Source: Mumia sp. ZJ1417 (GTDB taxonomy: Bacteria > Actinomycetota > Actinomycetes > Propionibacteriales > Nocardioidaceae). From it: a stretch of DNA of 64,000 nt. Below, piece by piece: positions 1 through 9,220 of the stretch (position 1 is the first letter of the stretch; the number at the start of each line of letters is the position of its first letter). Location: NCBI RefSeq assembly GCF_014127285.1, contig NZ_CP059901.1:1364001-1428000 (forward strand), written 5' to 3'. The translations under genes were made by a program, and so were the position numbers. Below the pieces are notes generated by a model, which was given only the letters and a program-made list of their open reading frames with translations, was not told the origin of the DNA and searched no databases.

Positions 1-2
1 CG

Positions 3-59
3 CTCAAGTGGCGCACCGTGCTCGCGATGACGCTGCGCGGACGCCCGCCCGTCGTCTGA
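3..59 (+). CDS. C-terminal end of a gene entering from the left
   Basis: The reading frame open from base 3 encodes 18 residues (LKWRTVLAMTLRGRPPVV) and ends at a TGA at 57-59. The basic, hydrophobic tail would suit the end of a glycosyltransferase or membrane protein, which would fit the wall-polymer locus that follows, but nothing diagnostic is visible. The other plus frames also stop early, so this is only the most plausible frame. Confidence 0.3.
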   Translation, partial: LKWRTVLAMTLRGRPPVV

Positions 60-61
60 CC

Positions 62-124
62 CGCGGGTCACTGTGCCGAGTTCGCGGGTCACTCTCTGGC
101 GTTCGTGGGTCACTGTCCGCCGCG
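62..124. repeat. Three degenerate 21-bp tandem repeats
   Basis: The core CGCGGGTCACT (third copy CGTGGGTCACT) occurs at 62, 83 and 104, exactly 21 bp apart, or two helical turns. The core is well kept while the rest of each unit varies. The array lies in the roughly 170-bp gap between the gene end at 59 and the end of the minus-strand exporter ATPase at 230. No regulator for it can be named from this window. Confidence 0.6.
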
Positions 125-229
125 AACGAGGGCAGTTGGTGGCGTAGCGTCCAGGCCTGTCGGGTCCGTGGACGCCAGCCCACCGACGACGCTCAGCCCG
201 CGGCGGCCCGTTTACGGAGGCCGTGCGGG

Positions 230-1084
230 TCAGACGACCGTACGGAGCCCGTCCTCGTCGCCTTCGTCATCCTCGTCGGAGTCGTCTCCGAGGAGCCCGC
301 GCTGGCGCATGCGACGCATCCGACGCTCGTGGCGGCGACGCAGTGCAGCCTCGTTGCCGGACTCGCTGAAGTACTTCTCGACGACCTCACCGATCGGGCC
401 GTCGTGGACGAGCTGGCCCTCGCGCAGATAGAGGCCGCGGCTGCAGAAGCGGGTGAGGTTCGCCTCGCTGTGCGACACCATGAACAGCGTCCGGCCCTCG
501 CTCAGCATCTCGTCGATCCGCTCGAAGCACTTCTCGCGGAAGGCGCGGTCGCCGACCGCCAGCACCTCGTCGACGAGCATGATCGGCTCGTCGAGGCGCG
601 AGACCACACTGAACGCCACCCGGACCTTCATCCCGGAGGAGAGGTGCTTGTAGGGAGTGTCGACGAAGTCCTCGATCTCGGCGAACTCGACGATCTCGTC
701 GAACGACGCCGCGATCTGCTTCTTGCTCGTGCCGTGCAGACCGGCGGCGAGGAAGATGTTGTCGCGCACCGTCAGGTCTCCGACGAAGCCGCCGGTGATC
801 TCGATCAGCGGGGCCACACCGCCGTTGACGACGGCGCGCCCTTCGTCGGGGATGAGAACGCCGGCGATCGTCTTGAGAAGCGTCGACTTGCCCTGACCGT
901 TGCGACCGACGACGCCGATCGCCTCACCGGGCTGCACGTCGAACGAGATGTTGCGCAACCCCCAGAACTCGCCGGCGCGCACTCCGGACTGGCCCTTGAA
1001 GACGAGGTCGCGGATGCTGCGGTGGCGCCGTGACCGGTGGAACCGGACCGAGACGTCCTGGACCGAGATGATGGGTTCGGTCAT
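230..1084 (-). CDS. ABC transporter ATPase, polysaccharide/teichoic acid export (Wzt/TagH type)
   Basis: This 284-residue protein is the nucleotide-binding subunit of an exporter for undecaprenyl-linked wall polymer. It has a Walker A (GRNGQGKST), an ABC signature (LSSGMKVRVA) and a Walker B with the catalytic Glu (IMLVDE) followed by the usual D-loop. The C-terminus is a short tail rich in Arg, then Asp/Glu; there is no large carbohydrate-binding domain, so it is closer to the short TagH/RfbE form than to long Wzt. Its ATG lies 3 bp after the stop of the permease gene, so the two form an operon. It is probably TagH-like, although O-antigen-type export cannot be excluded by sequence alone. 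Confidence 0.9.
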   Translation of the reverse strand: MTEPIISVQDVSVRFHRSRRHRSIRDLVFKGQSGVRAGEFWGLRNISFDVQPGEAIGVVGRNGQGKSTLLKTIAGVLIPDEGRAVVNGGVAPLIEITGGFVGDLTVRDNIFLAAGLHGTSKKQIAASFDEIVEFAEIEDFVDTPYKHLSSGMKVRVAFSVVSRLDEPIMLVDEVLAVGDRAFREKCFERIDEMLSEGRTLFMVSHSEANLTRFCSRGLYLREGQLVHDGPIGEVVEKYFSESGNEAALRRRHERRMRRMRQRGLLGDDSDEDDEGDEDGLRTVV

Positions 1085-1087
1085 GAC

Positions 1088-1900
1088 TCAGAGCTCCTTG
1101 AGGACCGTGCGCTCGAGGCGGGCGAAGATCCACCAGCCGAACGCGAGAATCGCGACGGAGACGGCCGCCGCATATCCGACGTGGAGCCAGTTGAGGTAGT
1201 GCGGGAAGATCCCGGACCGGAAGAGCTGGAGGATGTCGGCGACAGGGTTGGCCACGTACACCCAGCGGATGTCCTCGGGCAGCCGTGTCGTCGTATAGAG
1301 CACCGGTGACGCGTAGAAGAACAGACGAAGGAAGATCTGGACCACACGGTTGAGGTCGGGCACCAGGACGGTGAGGACGCTCAAGGCGAACCCGATGCCG
1401 CACAGCAAGGTGGCCATCAGCAGCATCGCCAGCGGCAGCGTGATCAGCATGTTCCAGTGGAGCGGCACCTGGAAGGCGATCAGGAAACCGGCGAGCACCG
1501 GCAGCGCGAAGACGTACTCGACCGCGTTGGACGCGACGACACGCAGCACCCAGATCTCGCGAGGCAGGTTGGTTGATCGGATCAACCGAGACGAGCTACG
1601 CAGCGCCTTGGAGCTCTGTGAGACGGTCGAGTTGAACCACTGCCACGGCAGCATGCCCGCGAGCAGGAAGACGATGTACGGCTCGTCGCCCGGGACGTCA
1701 CGTGCGAACAGCATGGAGAAGATCGCCCAGTAGACGAGGCTCATCAGGAGCGGGTCGAGGACCGTCCACACGTATCCGAGGACGGAATTCGCGTAGCGCA
1801 CCTTCAGGTCACGGCGGACCAGGAGGAGGAAGATCTTCCGTACGCCCCAGATTGCGCGGACCCGCGCCCAGGGCGATCGGGTATAGCTCGAGTCGACCAT
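1088..1900 (-). CDS. ABC transporter permease, polysaccharide/teichoic acid export (Wzm/TagG type)
   Basis: This 270-residue ABC-2 type membrane protein has about six hydrophobic segments and the family-typical stretch YRYRDL-like 'VRRDLKVRYANSVLGYVW' followed by 'LDPLLMSLVYW'. It forms the membrane channel that pairs with the downstream ATPase to flip lipid-linked polymer. The ATG at 1898-1900 has a GAGAGG ribosome site a few bases upstream. It is transcribed divergently from the cytidylyltransferase-reductase gene across a 134-bp gap, which must hold both promoters. Confidence 0.9.
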   Translation of the reverse strand: MVDSSYTRSPWARVRAIWGVRKIFLLLVRRDLKVRYANSVLGYVWTVLDPLLMSLVYWAIFSMLFARDVPGDEPYIVFLLAGMLPWQWFNSTVSQSSKALRSSSRLIRSTNLPREIWVLRVVASNAVEYVFALPVLAGFLIAFQVPLHWNMLITLPLAMLLMATLLCGIGFALSVLTVLVPDLNRVVQIFLRLFFYASPVLYTTTRLPEDIRWVYVANPVADILQLFRSGIFPHYLNWLHVGYAAAVSVAILAFGWWIFARLERTVLKEL

Positions 1901-2034
1901 CGATCCCTCTCGTCAGGTGTCGCGTCCCATTCGGGGACGGCCCCGGCATAGCAGGCCCACTCTACGTGTGAGGGTCCTGGAACCCACGCATACCCTCCGG
2001 CTCCGGGTTCGTGCCACAAGTTACTCTCTAGGTC

Positions 2035-3441
2035 GTGACTACGATGCGAAACGTGGCCGTGGTGCTGGCCGGCGGCACCGGCACCCGGGTCGGCCTGTCG
2101 ATCCCGAAACAGTTGATCAAGATCGCGGGCAAGCCGATCATCGAGCACACGATCGCGGTCATGCAGGCATCCCCTCTGATCGACGAGATCGTGGTGCTGA
2201 TGACGCCGGGCCACCTGGACCCGGTGCGGAGCATCGTCCGCAACGGCGGGTACGACAAGGTGACCCAGATCTTGGAGGGCGCCGACACCCGCAACGCCAC
2301 GACCCAGCGCGCGCTGGACGCCCTCGGTGACGAGGAGTGCAACGTCCTCCTCCACGACGCCGTGCGCCCGCTGGTGTCGCAGACGATCATCGAGGACGTC
2401 GTCGCCGCGCTCGGCGAGTACGAGGCTGTCGACACCGTCATCCCGTCGGCCGACACGATCGTCGCGGTCCACGAGGACTCCGACACCATCGCCGACGTGC
2501 TCCCGCGCCACCTCCTGCGGCGCGGGCAGACCCCGCAAGCGTTCCGTCTCTCGGTGATCCGTGCCGCCTATGCGAAGGCGACGCAAGACCCCGACTTCGT
2601 CGCGACCGACGACTGCACCGTCGTCCTGCGCTACACGCCCGATGTCCCGATCACGGTCGTCGACGGTCACGAGCGCAACATGAAGGTCACCGAGCCGATC
2701 GACGTCTACATCGCCGACAAGCTGTTCCAACTGGCGTCCGCCGAGCGTCCGGAGGCCCTCACCGACGTCCAACAGGCCGCCGCGCTCGAGGGCAAGACTG
2801 TCGTCGTCTTCGGCGGCTCGTACGGCATCGGTGGCGACATCGCCGCCCTCGCGGAGCGCGCAGGCGCGACCGTCTTCACGTTCGCGCGCTCGAGCACCGA
2901 CACCCACGTCGAGCGACGCGCCGACGTCCGCGCCGCTGCCGAGACCGTCCTCGCCAAGACCGGACGGGTCGACTACGTCGTCAACACCGCGGGCGTCCTC
3001 CCGATCGCACCGCTGGCGGAGACGAGCGAGGAGACGATCTACAACGCGACCGAGGTGAACTACCTCGGTCCGATTTTCATCGCCCAGGAGTTCTACCCCC
3101 ACCTCGCGGCATCGTCGGGCTCGCTGCTTCTCTTCACCTCCTCCTCGTACACCCGTGGCCGCTCGGGCTACTCGCTGTACTCCTCGGCGAAGGCAGCCGT
3201 GGTGAACCTCACCCAGGCGCTGGCCGACGAGTGGGCCGGCGACGTGCGCGTGAACTGCGTGAACCCCGAGCGCACGGGCACCCCGATGCGCACGAAGGCG
3301 TTCGGCGAGGAGCCCGCGGGCACGCTGCTGTCCTCGGAGGAGGTCGCGCGCCAGTCGCTCGACGTGCTCCTCTCGTCGCAGACGGGCCACGTCATCGACA
3401 TCCGCCGCGAGAATGGCCCGGCTGCGATCACGAATGGCTGA
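2035..3441 (+). CDS. Bifunctional cytidylyltransferase / SDR oxidoreductase (TarI-TarJ-like fusion)
   Basis: This 468-residue protein has two domains. Residues 1-235 are an IspD/TarI-type cytidylyltransferase with the CTP-binding signature GGTGTRVG and PKQ near residues 11-25. Residues 255-468 are a short-chain dehydrogenase with GGSYGIG (260-266) and the catalytic YxxxK (Y382, K386). Fusions of this type make CDP-ribitol, or a related CDP-polyol, from a keto-pentose phosphate for teichoic acid or capsule. The reductase here is a classical SDR rather than the medium-chain TarJ of Bacillus. The substrate (ribitol versus another polyol) cannot be read from sequence. GTG start; MTTMR gives a second possible start at the internal ATG three codons on. 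Confidence 0.88.
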   Translation: MTTMRNVAVVLAGGTGTRVGLSIPKQLIKIAGKPIIEHTIAVMQASPLIDEIVVLMTPGHLDPVRSIVRNGGYDKVTQILEGADTRNATTQRALDALGDEECNVLLHDAVRPLVSQTIIEDVVAALGEYEAVDTVIPSADTIVAVHEDSDTIADVLPRHLLRRGQTPQAFRLSVIRAAYAKATQDPDFVATDDCTVVLRYTPDVPITVVDGHERNMKVTEPIDVYIADKLFQLASAERPEALTDVQQAAALEGKTVVVFGGSYGIGGDIAALAERAGATVFTFARSSTDTHVERRADVRAAAETVLAKTGRVDYVVNTAGVLPIAPLAETSEETIYNATEVNYLGPIFIAQEFYPHLAASSGSLLLFTSSSYTRGRSGYSLYSSAKAAVVNLTQALADEWAGDVRVNCVNPERTGTPMRTKAFGEEPAGTLLSSEEVARQSLDVLLSSQTGHVIDIRRENGPAAITNG

Positions 3442-6400
3442 CCCAGGTCTGGCGCCCCCCGAGGCCGCACGCGTCATGGCGGCCCGCGCGGGCGACGCTG
3501 CCACCGAGCTCACCACCGCCGCGGCGGTCGTCCTGGCGGCGGCTGCCGCGCTGGCCGGCGTCGTCGAACCCGTCGTCGTCACGGTCCTCCTTGTCGTGAT
3601 CGCCGCGCTGGCGTACGACGGCTGGCGCTTCGTGCACCGCGACGACCTCTCACCCAACGTCGAGCGAGTCCTGCTCGGCCACGGCGGCGCGCTGCGCGGC
3701 ATGGTGGGCGCGGCGGTCACCGTGTGCTTCGTGGCGTGGAGCGACGCCTCGGCGTGGGTCGCTGCGCTCGCGGCCATGATGAGCATCGGCGTCGTCGTGC
3801 TGGAGCCGGTGCTGGGCCAAGCACGCCAGTACCGCGTCACCTTCGTCTCGAACGTTCCCGGTCTGACACCGGCGCCGAAGCAGATCGACCTCGAGTCCGC
3901 GGCGACCGGCGCTCACCTGGGCGCGCTCGCGTTCGGCGCGGTCACCGCCGGGATCGGGCTTTCTCCGTGGTGGTGGGCCGCGGTGACGCTGGTCGCTGCC
4001 GGCCCCGACATCGTCATGGGACTCAACGCCGTCGTCCGTATGCGCGCGGGACGACGGATCGAGGCCGATCTCGCGGGCGCGCTGACCGCGTACGCGCCCG
4101 ACGCGGTCGTCTACACGGCGTGGCCGGAGGACGGCTCGCACCAGGTGACGATGTGGCTGCCCTACCTGCGACGCACCGGGCGCAAGTTCCTCATCGTGAC
4201 GCGTCACAACTACCCGGCCGAGCTGCTCGCCGAGCACACCGACCTGCCGATCGTGATGCGGCACGGCTCACGCGACCTCGACGACGTGGTCACCCCGTCG
4301 TTGACGACCGCGTTCTATGTCAACGCCTCCTCGGGCAACAGCATCTTCGTCCGGCACCACCGGCTGACCCATGTGTTCCTCGGCCACGGCGACTCGGACA
4401 AGCCGTCGTCCTACAACCCGACGCACGCGATGTACGACCGGATCTTCGCCGCGGGTGAGGCGGCGGTGCGTCGCTACGCCGCCCACGGGGTGTCGATCCC
4501 TCGCGACACGTTCGACGTCGTCGGCCGTCCGCAGGTCGAAGGCGTCACGCGTGTGGACGGGCCGGTTCCGGCGCAGCCGACCGTCCTCTATGCGCCGACC
4601 TGGCGCGGGCACGTGGACGAGACGGCCTACCACTCGCTGCCGATCGGCACCGCCATCGTCGGCGCCCTGCTGGAGCGGGGCGCGACGGTGATCTTCCGGC
4701 CGCACCCGTTCAGCTACCGGTTCGAGACCGACACGGACACCATCCGTACGATCCATCAGATGCTCCGCGAGGACGCCGAACGCACCGGACGCGCGCACGT
4801 CTTCGGTGAGCGTGCCGAGCGCACGATGTCGATCTTCGACTGCATCAATGCCGCCGACGCGATGGTCTCTGACGTGTCGAGCGTGGTCGTCGACTGGCTC
4901 TTCTCCGGCAAGCCGTTCGCGATGACAGCGATGACGGAGCACGGTCGCGACTTCGTCGGCCACTACCCGATCGCCGCGGCCTCGTACGTGATCGAGGGGG
5001 ACGCGTCCAACGTCTCGTCCGCGCTCGACTCGATGCTCGGCAGCGACCCGCTCGCTCTGGAGCGGCGGGCGGTCCGCAACGACTACCTCGGCGACTTCCC
5101 GGCCGAGGGTTATGCCGACGTGTTCGTCGACCGCGCCCGCGACGTCATCGACCACCGCCGTACGGGCACCCTGGTCGAGGACACGGCGGTAGGCGAGACC
5201 GACGACGCCGGAGTCAAGCTCACCCTCGGTGCCGTACGCCGCCAGCTAGCCGTCGCTGCACGCGACGTCACGACCGGCGGCCTCGCCCTGCTCACCTTCG
5301 TCGCCGCGCTGCTCGGCGCGCCTCGGGGGCTGTCGCTCGGCGGCGCGCTGGTGACGATGGCGCTGTTCGTGGTCCTGCACCGGCGCGCACGCCCCGGCAA
5401 CCGAAAATTTCAGCAGATCGCCGGGACTCTCCAGATGTCCCGCCTGCTGCTTGTCCTGGCGCTGGTGGTGGCGTGGTTCGACTGGCACGGCAGCTCGTGG
5501 ATGGTTGCGGTCTCGCTCGCGGTGCTGGCCGCCTCGACGTCCGTGGAGACGACCGTCTTCGACAGCTGGGAGCGGGTCGGGCTGGAGGCGCGCAACCTGC
5601 CTTCGTTGAACGTCGATGTCCGCGAGGTGGTGCCGCGCGGCGTCGTCGGCGTCGTCGGCGCGGCAGCCGTCGTCGTCGCATGGCTCGCCGCGGCGGCGGG
5701 CCTGACGACGGTCCTCGTGCTGGTCGCGGCTGCGTGCCTCGTCGCGGTGGTGCTCGCACTCGCCAGCGGCCTGCGGAGGGTGCACCGGTGCGTCGACGCG
5801 GAGGACCGCCTGTACGCGACGCTCGAGGAGCAGGCGCCCGAGTTCACCGTCTACTTCGGCTCGAACGTCGGGGCGCGCTACCAGGTCGGCATGTGGATCC
5901 CGTACTTCGAACGACTCGGTCGCCCGTTCGTCGTGGTGACGCGCAACCTCACGATGTTCCGGGCCTTGGAAGGCCTCACGTCCGCGCCGGTGATCCACCG
6001 CCCGTCGATCCGCAGCCTTCAAGAGGTGATCGTCCCGAGCATGCGGGCGGCCTTCTACGTGAACAACGCCCCCAACAACACGCACTTCATCGAGCGTCGC
6101 CAGATGGTCCACGTCTGGCTCAACCACGGTGACTCCGAGAAGCCTGCCTGCTACAACCCCGTGCACGCGATCTACGACCGGATCTTTGCCGCGGGCCAGG
6201 CGGGCATCGACCGCTATGCGCGTCACGGTGTCGAGATCCCGCGGGAGAAGTTCGAGATCGTCGGGCGTCCGCAGGTGGAGGACATCAGGCCGGCACGCGG
6301 ACCGATCGGTGACCTGACCGACCGTACGGTCCTGTACGCCCCGACGTGGCGTGGTCCGTACGCCGACTCCGAGGTCTACTCGTTGCCTCGGGGCGAGGAG

Positions 6401-6928
6401 ATCGTACGGGCGCTGCTCAAGCGCGGCGTCCGGGTGATCTTCCGGTCGCACCCGTTCAACTACCGCTTCCCGGACGCGACGCGGACGATCGCCAAGATCG
6501 GTGCGCTGCTCGACGCGGACCGCGCCCGTACCGGGCGTCAGCACGTCTGGGGAGATGCAGCCGAGCTGCACATGTCGGTGGTCGACTGCTTCAACGCCTC
6601 GGATGCGATGGTCTCCGACGTCTCGGCCGTTGTCTCCGACTACCTCCAGTCGCAGAAGCCGTTCGCGATGATCGCCGTCGGCCGCTCGTCGGAGGTGCTC
6701 CGAGAGGAGGCCCCCGCGGCACGTGCGGCCTACGTCGTCGACGGTGCGATCTCCGATCTCGAGCCCGCGCTCGACGCGATGCTCGGTGAGGACCCGCTGG
6801 TCGAGGTGCGCGAGCAAACGCGCGTCTACTACCTGGGTGACTTCCCTGCCGGCACCTATGCCGACGGGTTCCTGACTGCCGGACGTCGCCTGATCGACGC
6901 CGGTCCGCTCGATGAAGGGCTGCGCTGA
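3434..6928 (+). CDS. Duplicated CDP-glycerol/ribitol glycerophosphotransferase (TagF family), 1164 aa
   Basis: This membrane-linked polymerase-type protein is made of two similar units of about 580 residues. Each unit has a hydrophobic N-terminal segment followed by a Glyphos_transf (TagF-like) domain. Matching landmarks are LGHGDSDK (about 315) and LNHGDSEK (about 895), YAPTWRG (about 384 and 966), R(P/S)HPF.YRF, and SDVS(S/A)VV near each domain end. It would transfer polyol phosphate from the CDP-polyol made by the preceding enzyme. I chose the ATG at 3434, which overlaps the previous stop by 8 bases; an in-frame ATG at 3413 would add 7 residues. Two active domains could build repeating units or act on different acceptors; this is inference. 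Confidence 0.85.
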   Translation: MADPGLAPPEAARVMAARAGDAATELTTAAAVVLAAAAALAGVVEPVVVTVLLVVIAALAYDGWRFVHRDDLSPNVERVLLGHGGALRGMVGAAVTVCFVAWSDASAWVAALAAMMSIGVVVLEPVLGQARQYRVTFVSNVPGLTPAPKQIDLESAATGAHLGALAFGAVTAGIGLSPWWWAAVTLVAAGPDIVMGLNAVVRMRAGRRIEADLAGALTAYAPDAVVYTAWPEDGSHQVTMWLPYLRRTGRKFLIVTRHNYPAELLAEHTDLPIVMRHGSRDLDDVVTPSLTTAFYVNASSGNSIFVRHHRLTHVFLGHGDSDKPSSYNPTHAMYDRIFAAGEAAVRRYAAHGVSIPRDTFDVVGRPQVEGVTRVDGPVPAQPTVLYAPTWRGHVDETAYHSLPIGTAIVGALLERGATVIFRPHPFSYRFETDTDTIRTIHQMLREDAERTGRAHVFGERAERTMSIFDCINAADAMVSDVSSVVVDWLFSGKPFAMTAMTEHGRDFVGHYPIAAASYVIEGDASNVSSALDSMLGSDPLALERRAVRNDYLGDFPAEGYADVFVDRARDVIDHRRTGTLVEDTAVGETDDAGVKLTLGAVRRQLAVAARDVTTGGLALLTFVAALLGAPRGLSLGGALVTMALFVVLHRRARPGNRKFQQIAGTLQMSRLLLVLALVVAWFDWHGSSWMVAVSLAVLAASTSVETTVFDSWERVGLEARNLPSLNVDVREVVPRGVVGVVGAAAVVVAWLAAAAGLTTVLVLVAAACLVAVVLALASGLRRVHRCVDAEDRLYATLEEQAPEFTVYFGSNVGARYQVGMWIPYFERLGRPFVVVTRNLTMFRALEGLTSAPVIHRPSIRSLQEVIVPSMRAAFYVNNAPNNTHFIERRQMVHVWLNHGDSEKPACYNPVHAIYDRIFAAGQAGIDRYARHGVEIPREKFEIVGRPQVEDIRPARGPIGDLTDRTVLYAPTWRGPYADSEVYSLPRGEEIVRALLKRGVRVIFRSHPFNYRFPDATRTIAKIGALLDADRARTGRQHVWGDAAELHMSVVDCFNASDAMVSDVSAVVSDYLQSQKPFAMIAVGRSSEVLREEAPAARAAYVVDGAISDLEPALDAMLGEDPLVEVREQTRVYYLGDFPAGTYADGFLTAGRRLIDAGPLDEGLR

Positions 6929-7938
6929 TGAGCACTGCGCCGATGAGTGACGAGGCCATGGTGCCGGCGTCGGTCATGCCGCCCGTATCGGTCTTCATGA
7001 CCGTGCGCAACGAGGAGCGTGACCTCGCCGAGTGTGTCGAGCGCATCCTCCTCCAGGACTATGCCGGCGAGCTGGAGGTCGTCGTCGCGGTGGGGCCGTC
7101 CGCGGACCGCACGCGCGAGATCGCCGACGCGCTCGCCGCGGAGCATCCCTCGGTCACGATCGTGGACAACCCGACCGGGCTCACGCCGCAAGGGCTCAAC
7201 GCCGCGATCGGTGCCGCGCGTCACGACTACCTGGTCCGTGCCGACGGGCACGCGCTCTTCCCGTCCGACTACCTGACGCGGGTGGTCACGGCGTTGAGGG
7301 ACACCGGTGCCGCGAACGTGGGTGGCCGCATGGCGCCGCGCGGGACGACGGCTTTCGGGCGAGCCGTCGCGCGGACGATGTCATCGCGCTTCGGCATCGG
7401 CGGCGCGGCCTTCCACACCGGCGGTGCCCCAGGACCGCAGCTGACGGTCTATCTCGGGGCGTTCCGCCGCAGTGCGCTCGAGAAGGTCGGCGGGTACGAC
7501 GAGCACTTCGTCCGGGCCCAGGACTGGGAGCTGAACCACCGCCTCCGCGAGTCGGGGGAGACGGTGTGGTTCCTGCCGGACCTTGCGGTCACCTACCACC
7601 CGCGCGAGACGTGGAAGTCGTTCGCCCAGCAGCAGTACCGTACCGGCGGCTGGCGTCGACGGGTCATCAAAGAGCACCCCGACACCGCGTCGGTGCGCTA
7701 CCTGGCTCCGCCCGCGGTCGTCGTCATGTCCGTCCTCGGGCTCGCGCTCGGCCTCGCGGGGATCTTCACGACGCCGTGGCTGCTGCTCGGTTTCGCGGCA
7801 CCTGGTGTCTACCTGGCGGGTGTGACGGCCGCGTCGTTGTGGGAGGGCCGTGACCTCGACGCCGCGGCCCGAGTCCGTCTGCCGGTCGCCATGGTCACGA
7901 TGCACGGGGCCTGGGGGCTAGGCTTCCTCGTGAGTTAG
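6928..7938 (+). CDS. Family 2 glycosyltransferase (ExoA-like)
   Basis: This 336-residue protein has a GT-A fold N-terminal domain: VSVFMTVRNEERDL, a metal/nucleotide site around RADGHA (near residue 104), and the acceptor-region motif QDWELNHRLRE (about residue 195). Two to three hydrophobic segments at the C-terminus (about 255-336) anchor it in the membrane, as in succinoglycan ExoA-type enzymes. Its ATG overlaps the preceding TGA (TGATG), so translation is coupled to the duplicated transferase. It probably adds a sugar to the lipid-linked wall polymer. Donor and acceptor are unknown. A second ATG five codons in is an alternative start. Confidence 0.88.
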   Translation: MSTAPMSDEAMVPASVMPPVSVFMTVRNEERDLAECVERILLQDYAGELEVVVAVGPSADRTREIADALAAEHPSVTIVDNPTGLTPQGLNAAIGAARHDYLVRADGHALFPSDYLTRVVTALRDTGAANVGGRMAPRGTTAFGRAVARTMSSRFGIGGAAFHTGGAPGPQLTVYLGAFRRSALEKVGGYDEHFVRAQDWELNHRLRESGETVWFLPDLAVTYHPRETWKSFAQQQYRTGGWRRRVIKEHPDTASVRYLAPPAVVVMSVLGLALGLAGIFTTPWLLLGFAAPGVYLAGVTAASLWEGRDLDAAARVRLPVAMVTMHGAWGLGFLVS

Positions 7939-7960
7939 TAGATCACTTTAGGAGACTTTT

Positions 7961-9220
7961 GTGACCCAGGTGCTTCTGCGGGCCCACCGCAACCCGTTCA
8001 CGACGCCGGCGGCGGACCGGGTCCTCGCGCGCAACCTCGTCGGCGACAACGTCGGCAACCTGTTGTTCAGCTATGCCGTCCAGCGGACGCTGTCCACATC
8101 AGAGGCGACGATCCAGATCGCTCGCCTCAACCACGCCCGGACGCTAGGCCCTGAGGAGATCGACGAGCGGTTCGACCACGTCGTCATCCCGCTCGCCAAC
8201 GCCTTCCGCAAGCGGTTCCTCCCCAACCTCGACGCGATCACCGAGACGATCGAGAAGCTCTCGATCCCCGTCACCGTGGTCGGCGTCGGAGTGCAGTCTG
8301 CTGTGGGCGAGGGCGTACGCGCGCCGCGCCAGGTCGGCGACGCCGTGACGCGCTTCATGCGCGCCGTGCTCGACCACTCTCCCTCGATCGGGGTCCGGGG
8401 CGAGTGGACCGCCGAATACCTCGCGGGGCTCGGCTTCGGCGGCGACCACGTCGACGTGATCGGCTGCCCGTCGATGTTCCTCCACGGCGACACGCTTCCG
8501 CTCCGCGACCCCGGGCGCCACCTCGATCCCGCAGGCCCGATCGCCTTCAACCTGTCGCCGTACCTCAAGCAGATGGCCCCGGTGGTCGAGGACCAGGTCG
8601 CGCGCTATCCCGGCCTGGTCTACTTCGCCCAGGACATCCGGACGCTCGCGCTCCTGCTCGAGGGCCAGGTCGACCGTCCCGGCGCCGATCTCCGGCTTCC
8701 CGTCCACCCCGACCACCCGCTGATCGCCGAGGGGCGCACGCGATTCCCTCTCGACTCGACGACGTGGATGGAGGCGCTCGCCCGCTTCCCGTTCTCCTAC
8801 GGCACCCGCATCCACGGCAACATCGCCGCGCTGCTCGCCGGGACCCCGGCGTACGTCCTGACCCACGACGCGCGCACGCTCGAGCTCGCCCGCTACCACG
8901 AGATCCCGCACCGGCGCATCGATGTCGACGTGAACGGGGTGGACGCGGTCGCCCTGCACGCCGAGGCGGACTGGCAGCCGCTGGTCGATGGGCACGCGGA
9001 GCGGTTCGGGCGCTACTCGGACTTCCTGCACCGACACGGGCTGCGCCACGTGTTCGACCCGGGTGAGTCGGCTGACGACTTCGACCGGCGCATCGCCCGC
9101 AAGTCGTTCCCGCCGGTGGTCGGCGAGCCGTCGGTCTCCTCGGTCCGGGGCCGGATTCTCAGTCCTCGTCTGCGGGGCCGGCTGCGGAGGTTGGTCCGAC
9201 CGGTACGGATGCGAGCCTGA
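7961..9220 (+). CDS. Polysaccharide pyruvyl transferase family protein
   Basis: This 419-residue protein carries the features of the pyruvyl transferase (PF04230) family: an N-terminal GDNVGNLLFSYA segment, a central GVGVQSA and SIGVRGEWTAEYL region, and the C-terminal FSYGTRIHGNIAALLAGTPAYV motif with the conserved His. Members add ketal-pyruvate from PEP to sugars of exopolysaccharide or secondary wall polymer. The GTG start is fixed by AGGAG at 7950-7954. It follows the glycosyltransferase by 22 bp in the same direction. Its last 62 bp overlap the end of the convergent glycerophosphotransferase gene. Some family members have other substrates, so the donor is inferred. Confidence 0.85.
   Translation: MTQVLLRAHRNPFTTPAADRVLARNLVGDNVGNLLFSYAVQRTLSTSEATIQIARLNHARTLGPEEIDERFDHVVIPLANAFRKRFLPNLDAITETIEKLSIPVTVVGVGVQSAVGEGVRAPRQVGDAVTRFMRAVLDHSPSIGVRGEWTAEYLAGLGFGGDHVDVIGCPSMFLHGDTLPLRDPGRHLDPAGPIAFNLSPYLKQMAPVVEDQVARYPGLVYFAQDIRTLALLLEGQVDRPGADLRLPVHPDHPLIAEGRTRFPLDSTTWMEALARFPFSYGTRIHGNIAALLAGTPAYVLTHDARTLELARYHEIPHRRIDVDVNGVDAVALHAEADWQPLVDGHAERFGRYSDFLHRHGLRHVFDPGESADDFDRRIARKSFPPVVGEPSVSSVRGRILSPRLRGRLRRLVRPVRMRA

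Noticed and set aside
8-1033. A 341-codon plus-strand open frame at the left end
   Set aside because: It is antisense to the exporter ATPase, which has clear Walker motifs; long shadow frames are expected at this GC content.
1804-3840. A 678-codon minus-strand open frame
   Set aside because: Low-complexity Arg/Ala/Val translation antisense to the cytidylyltransferase-reductase and to the start of the duplicated transferase; no domain visible.
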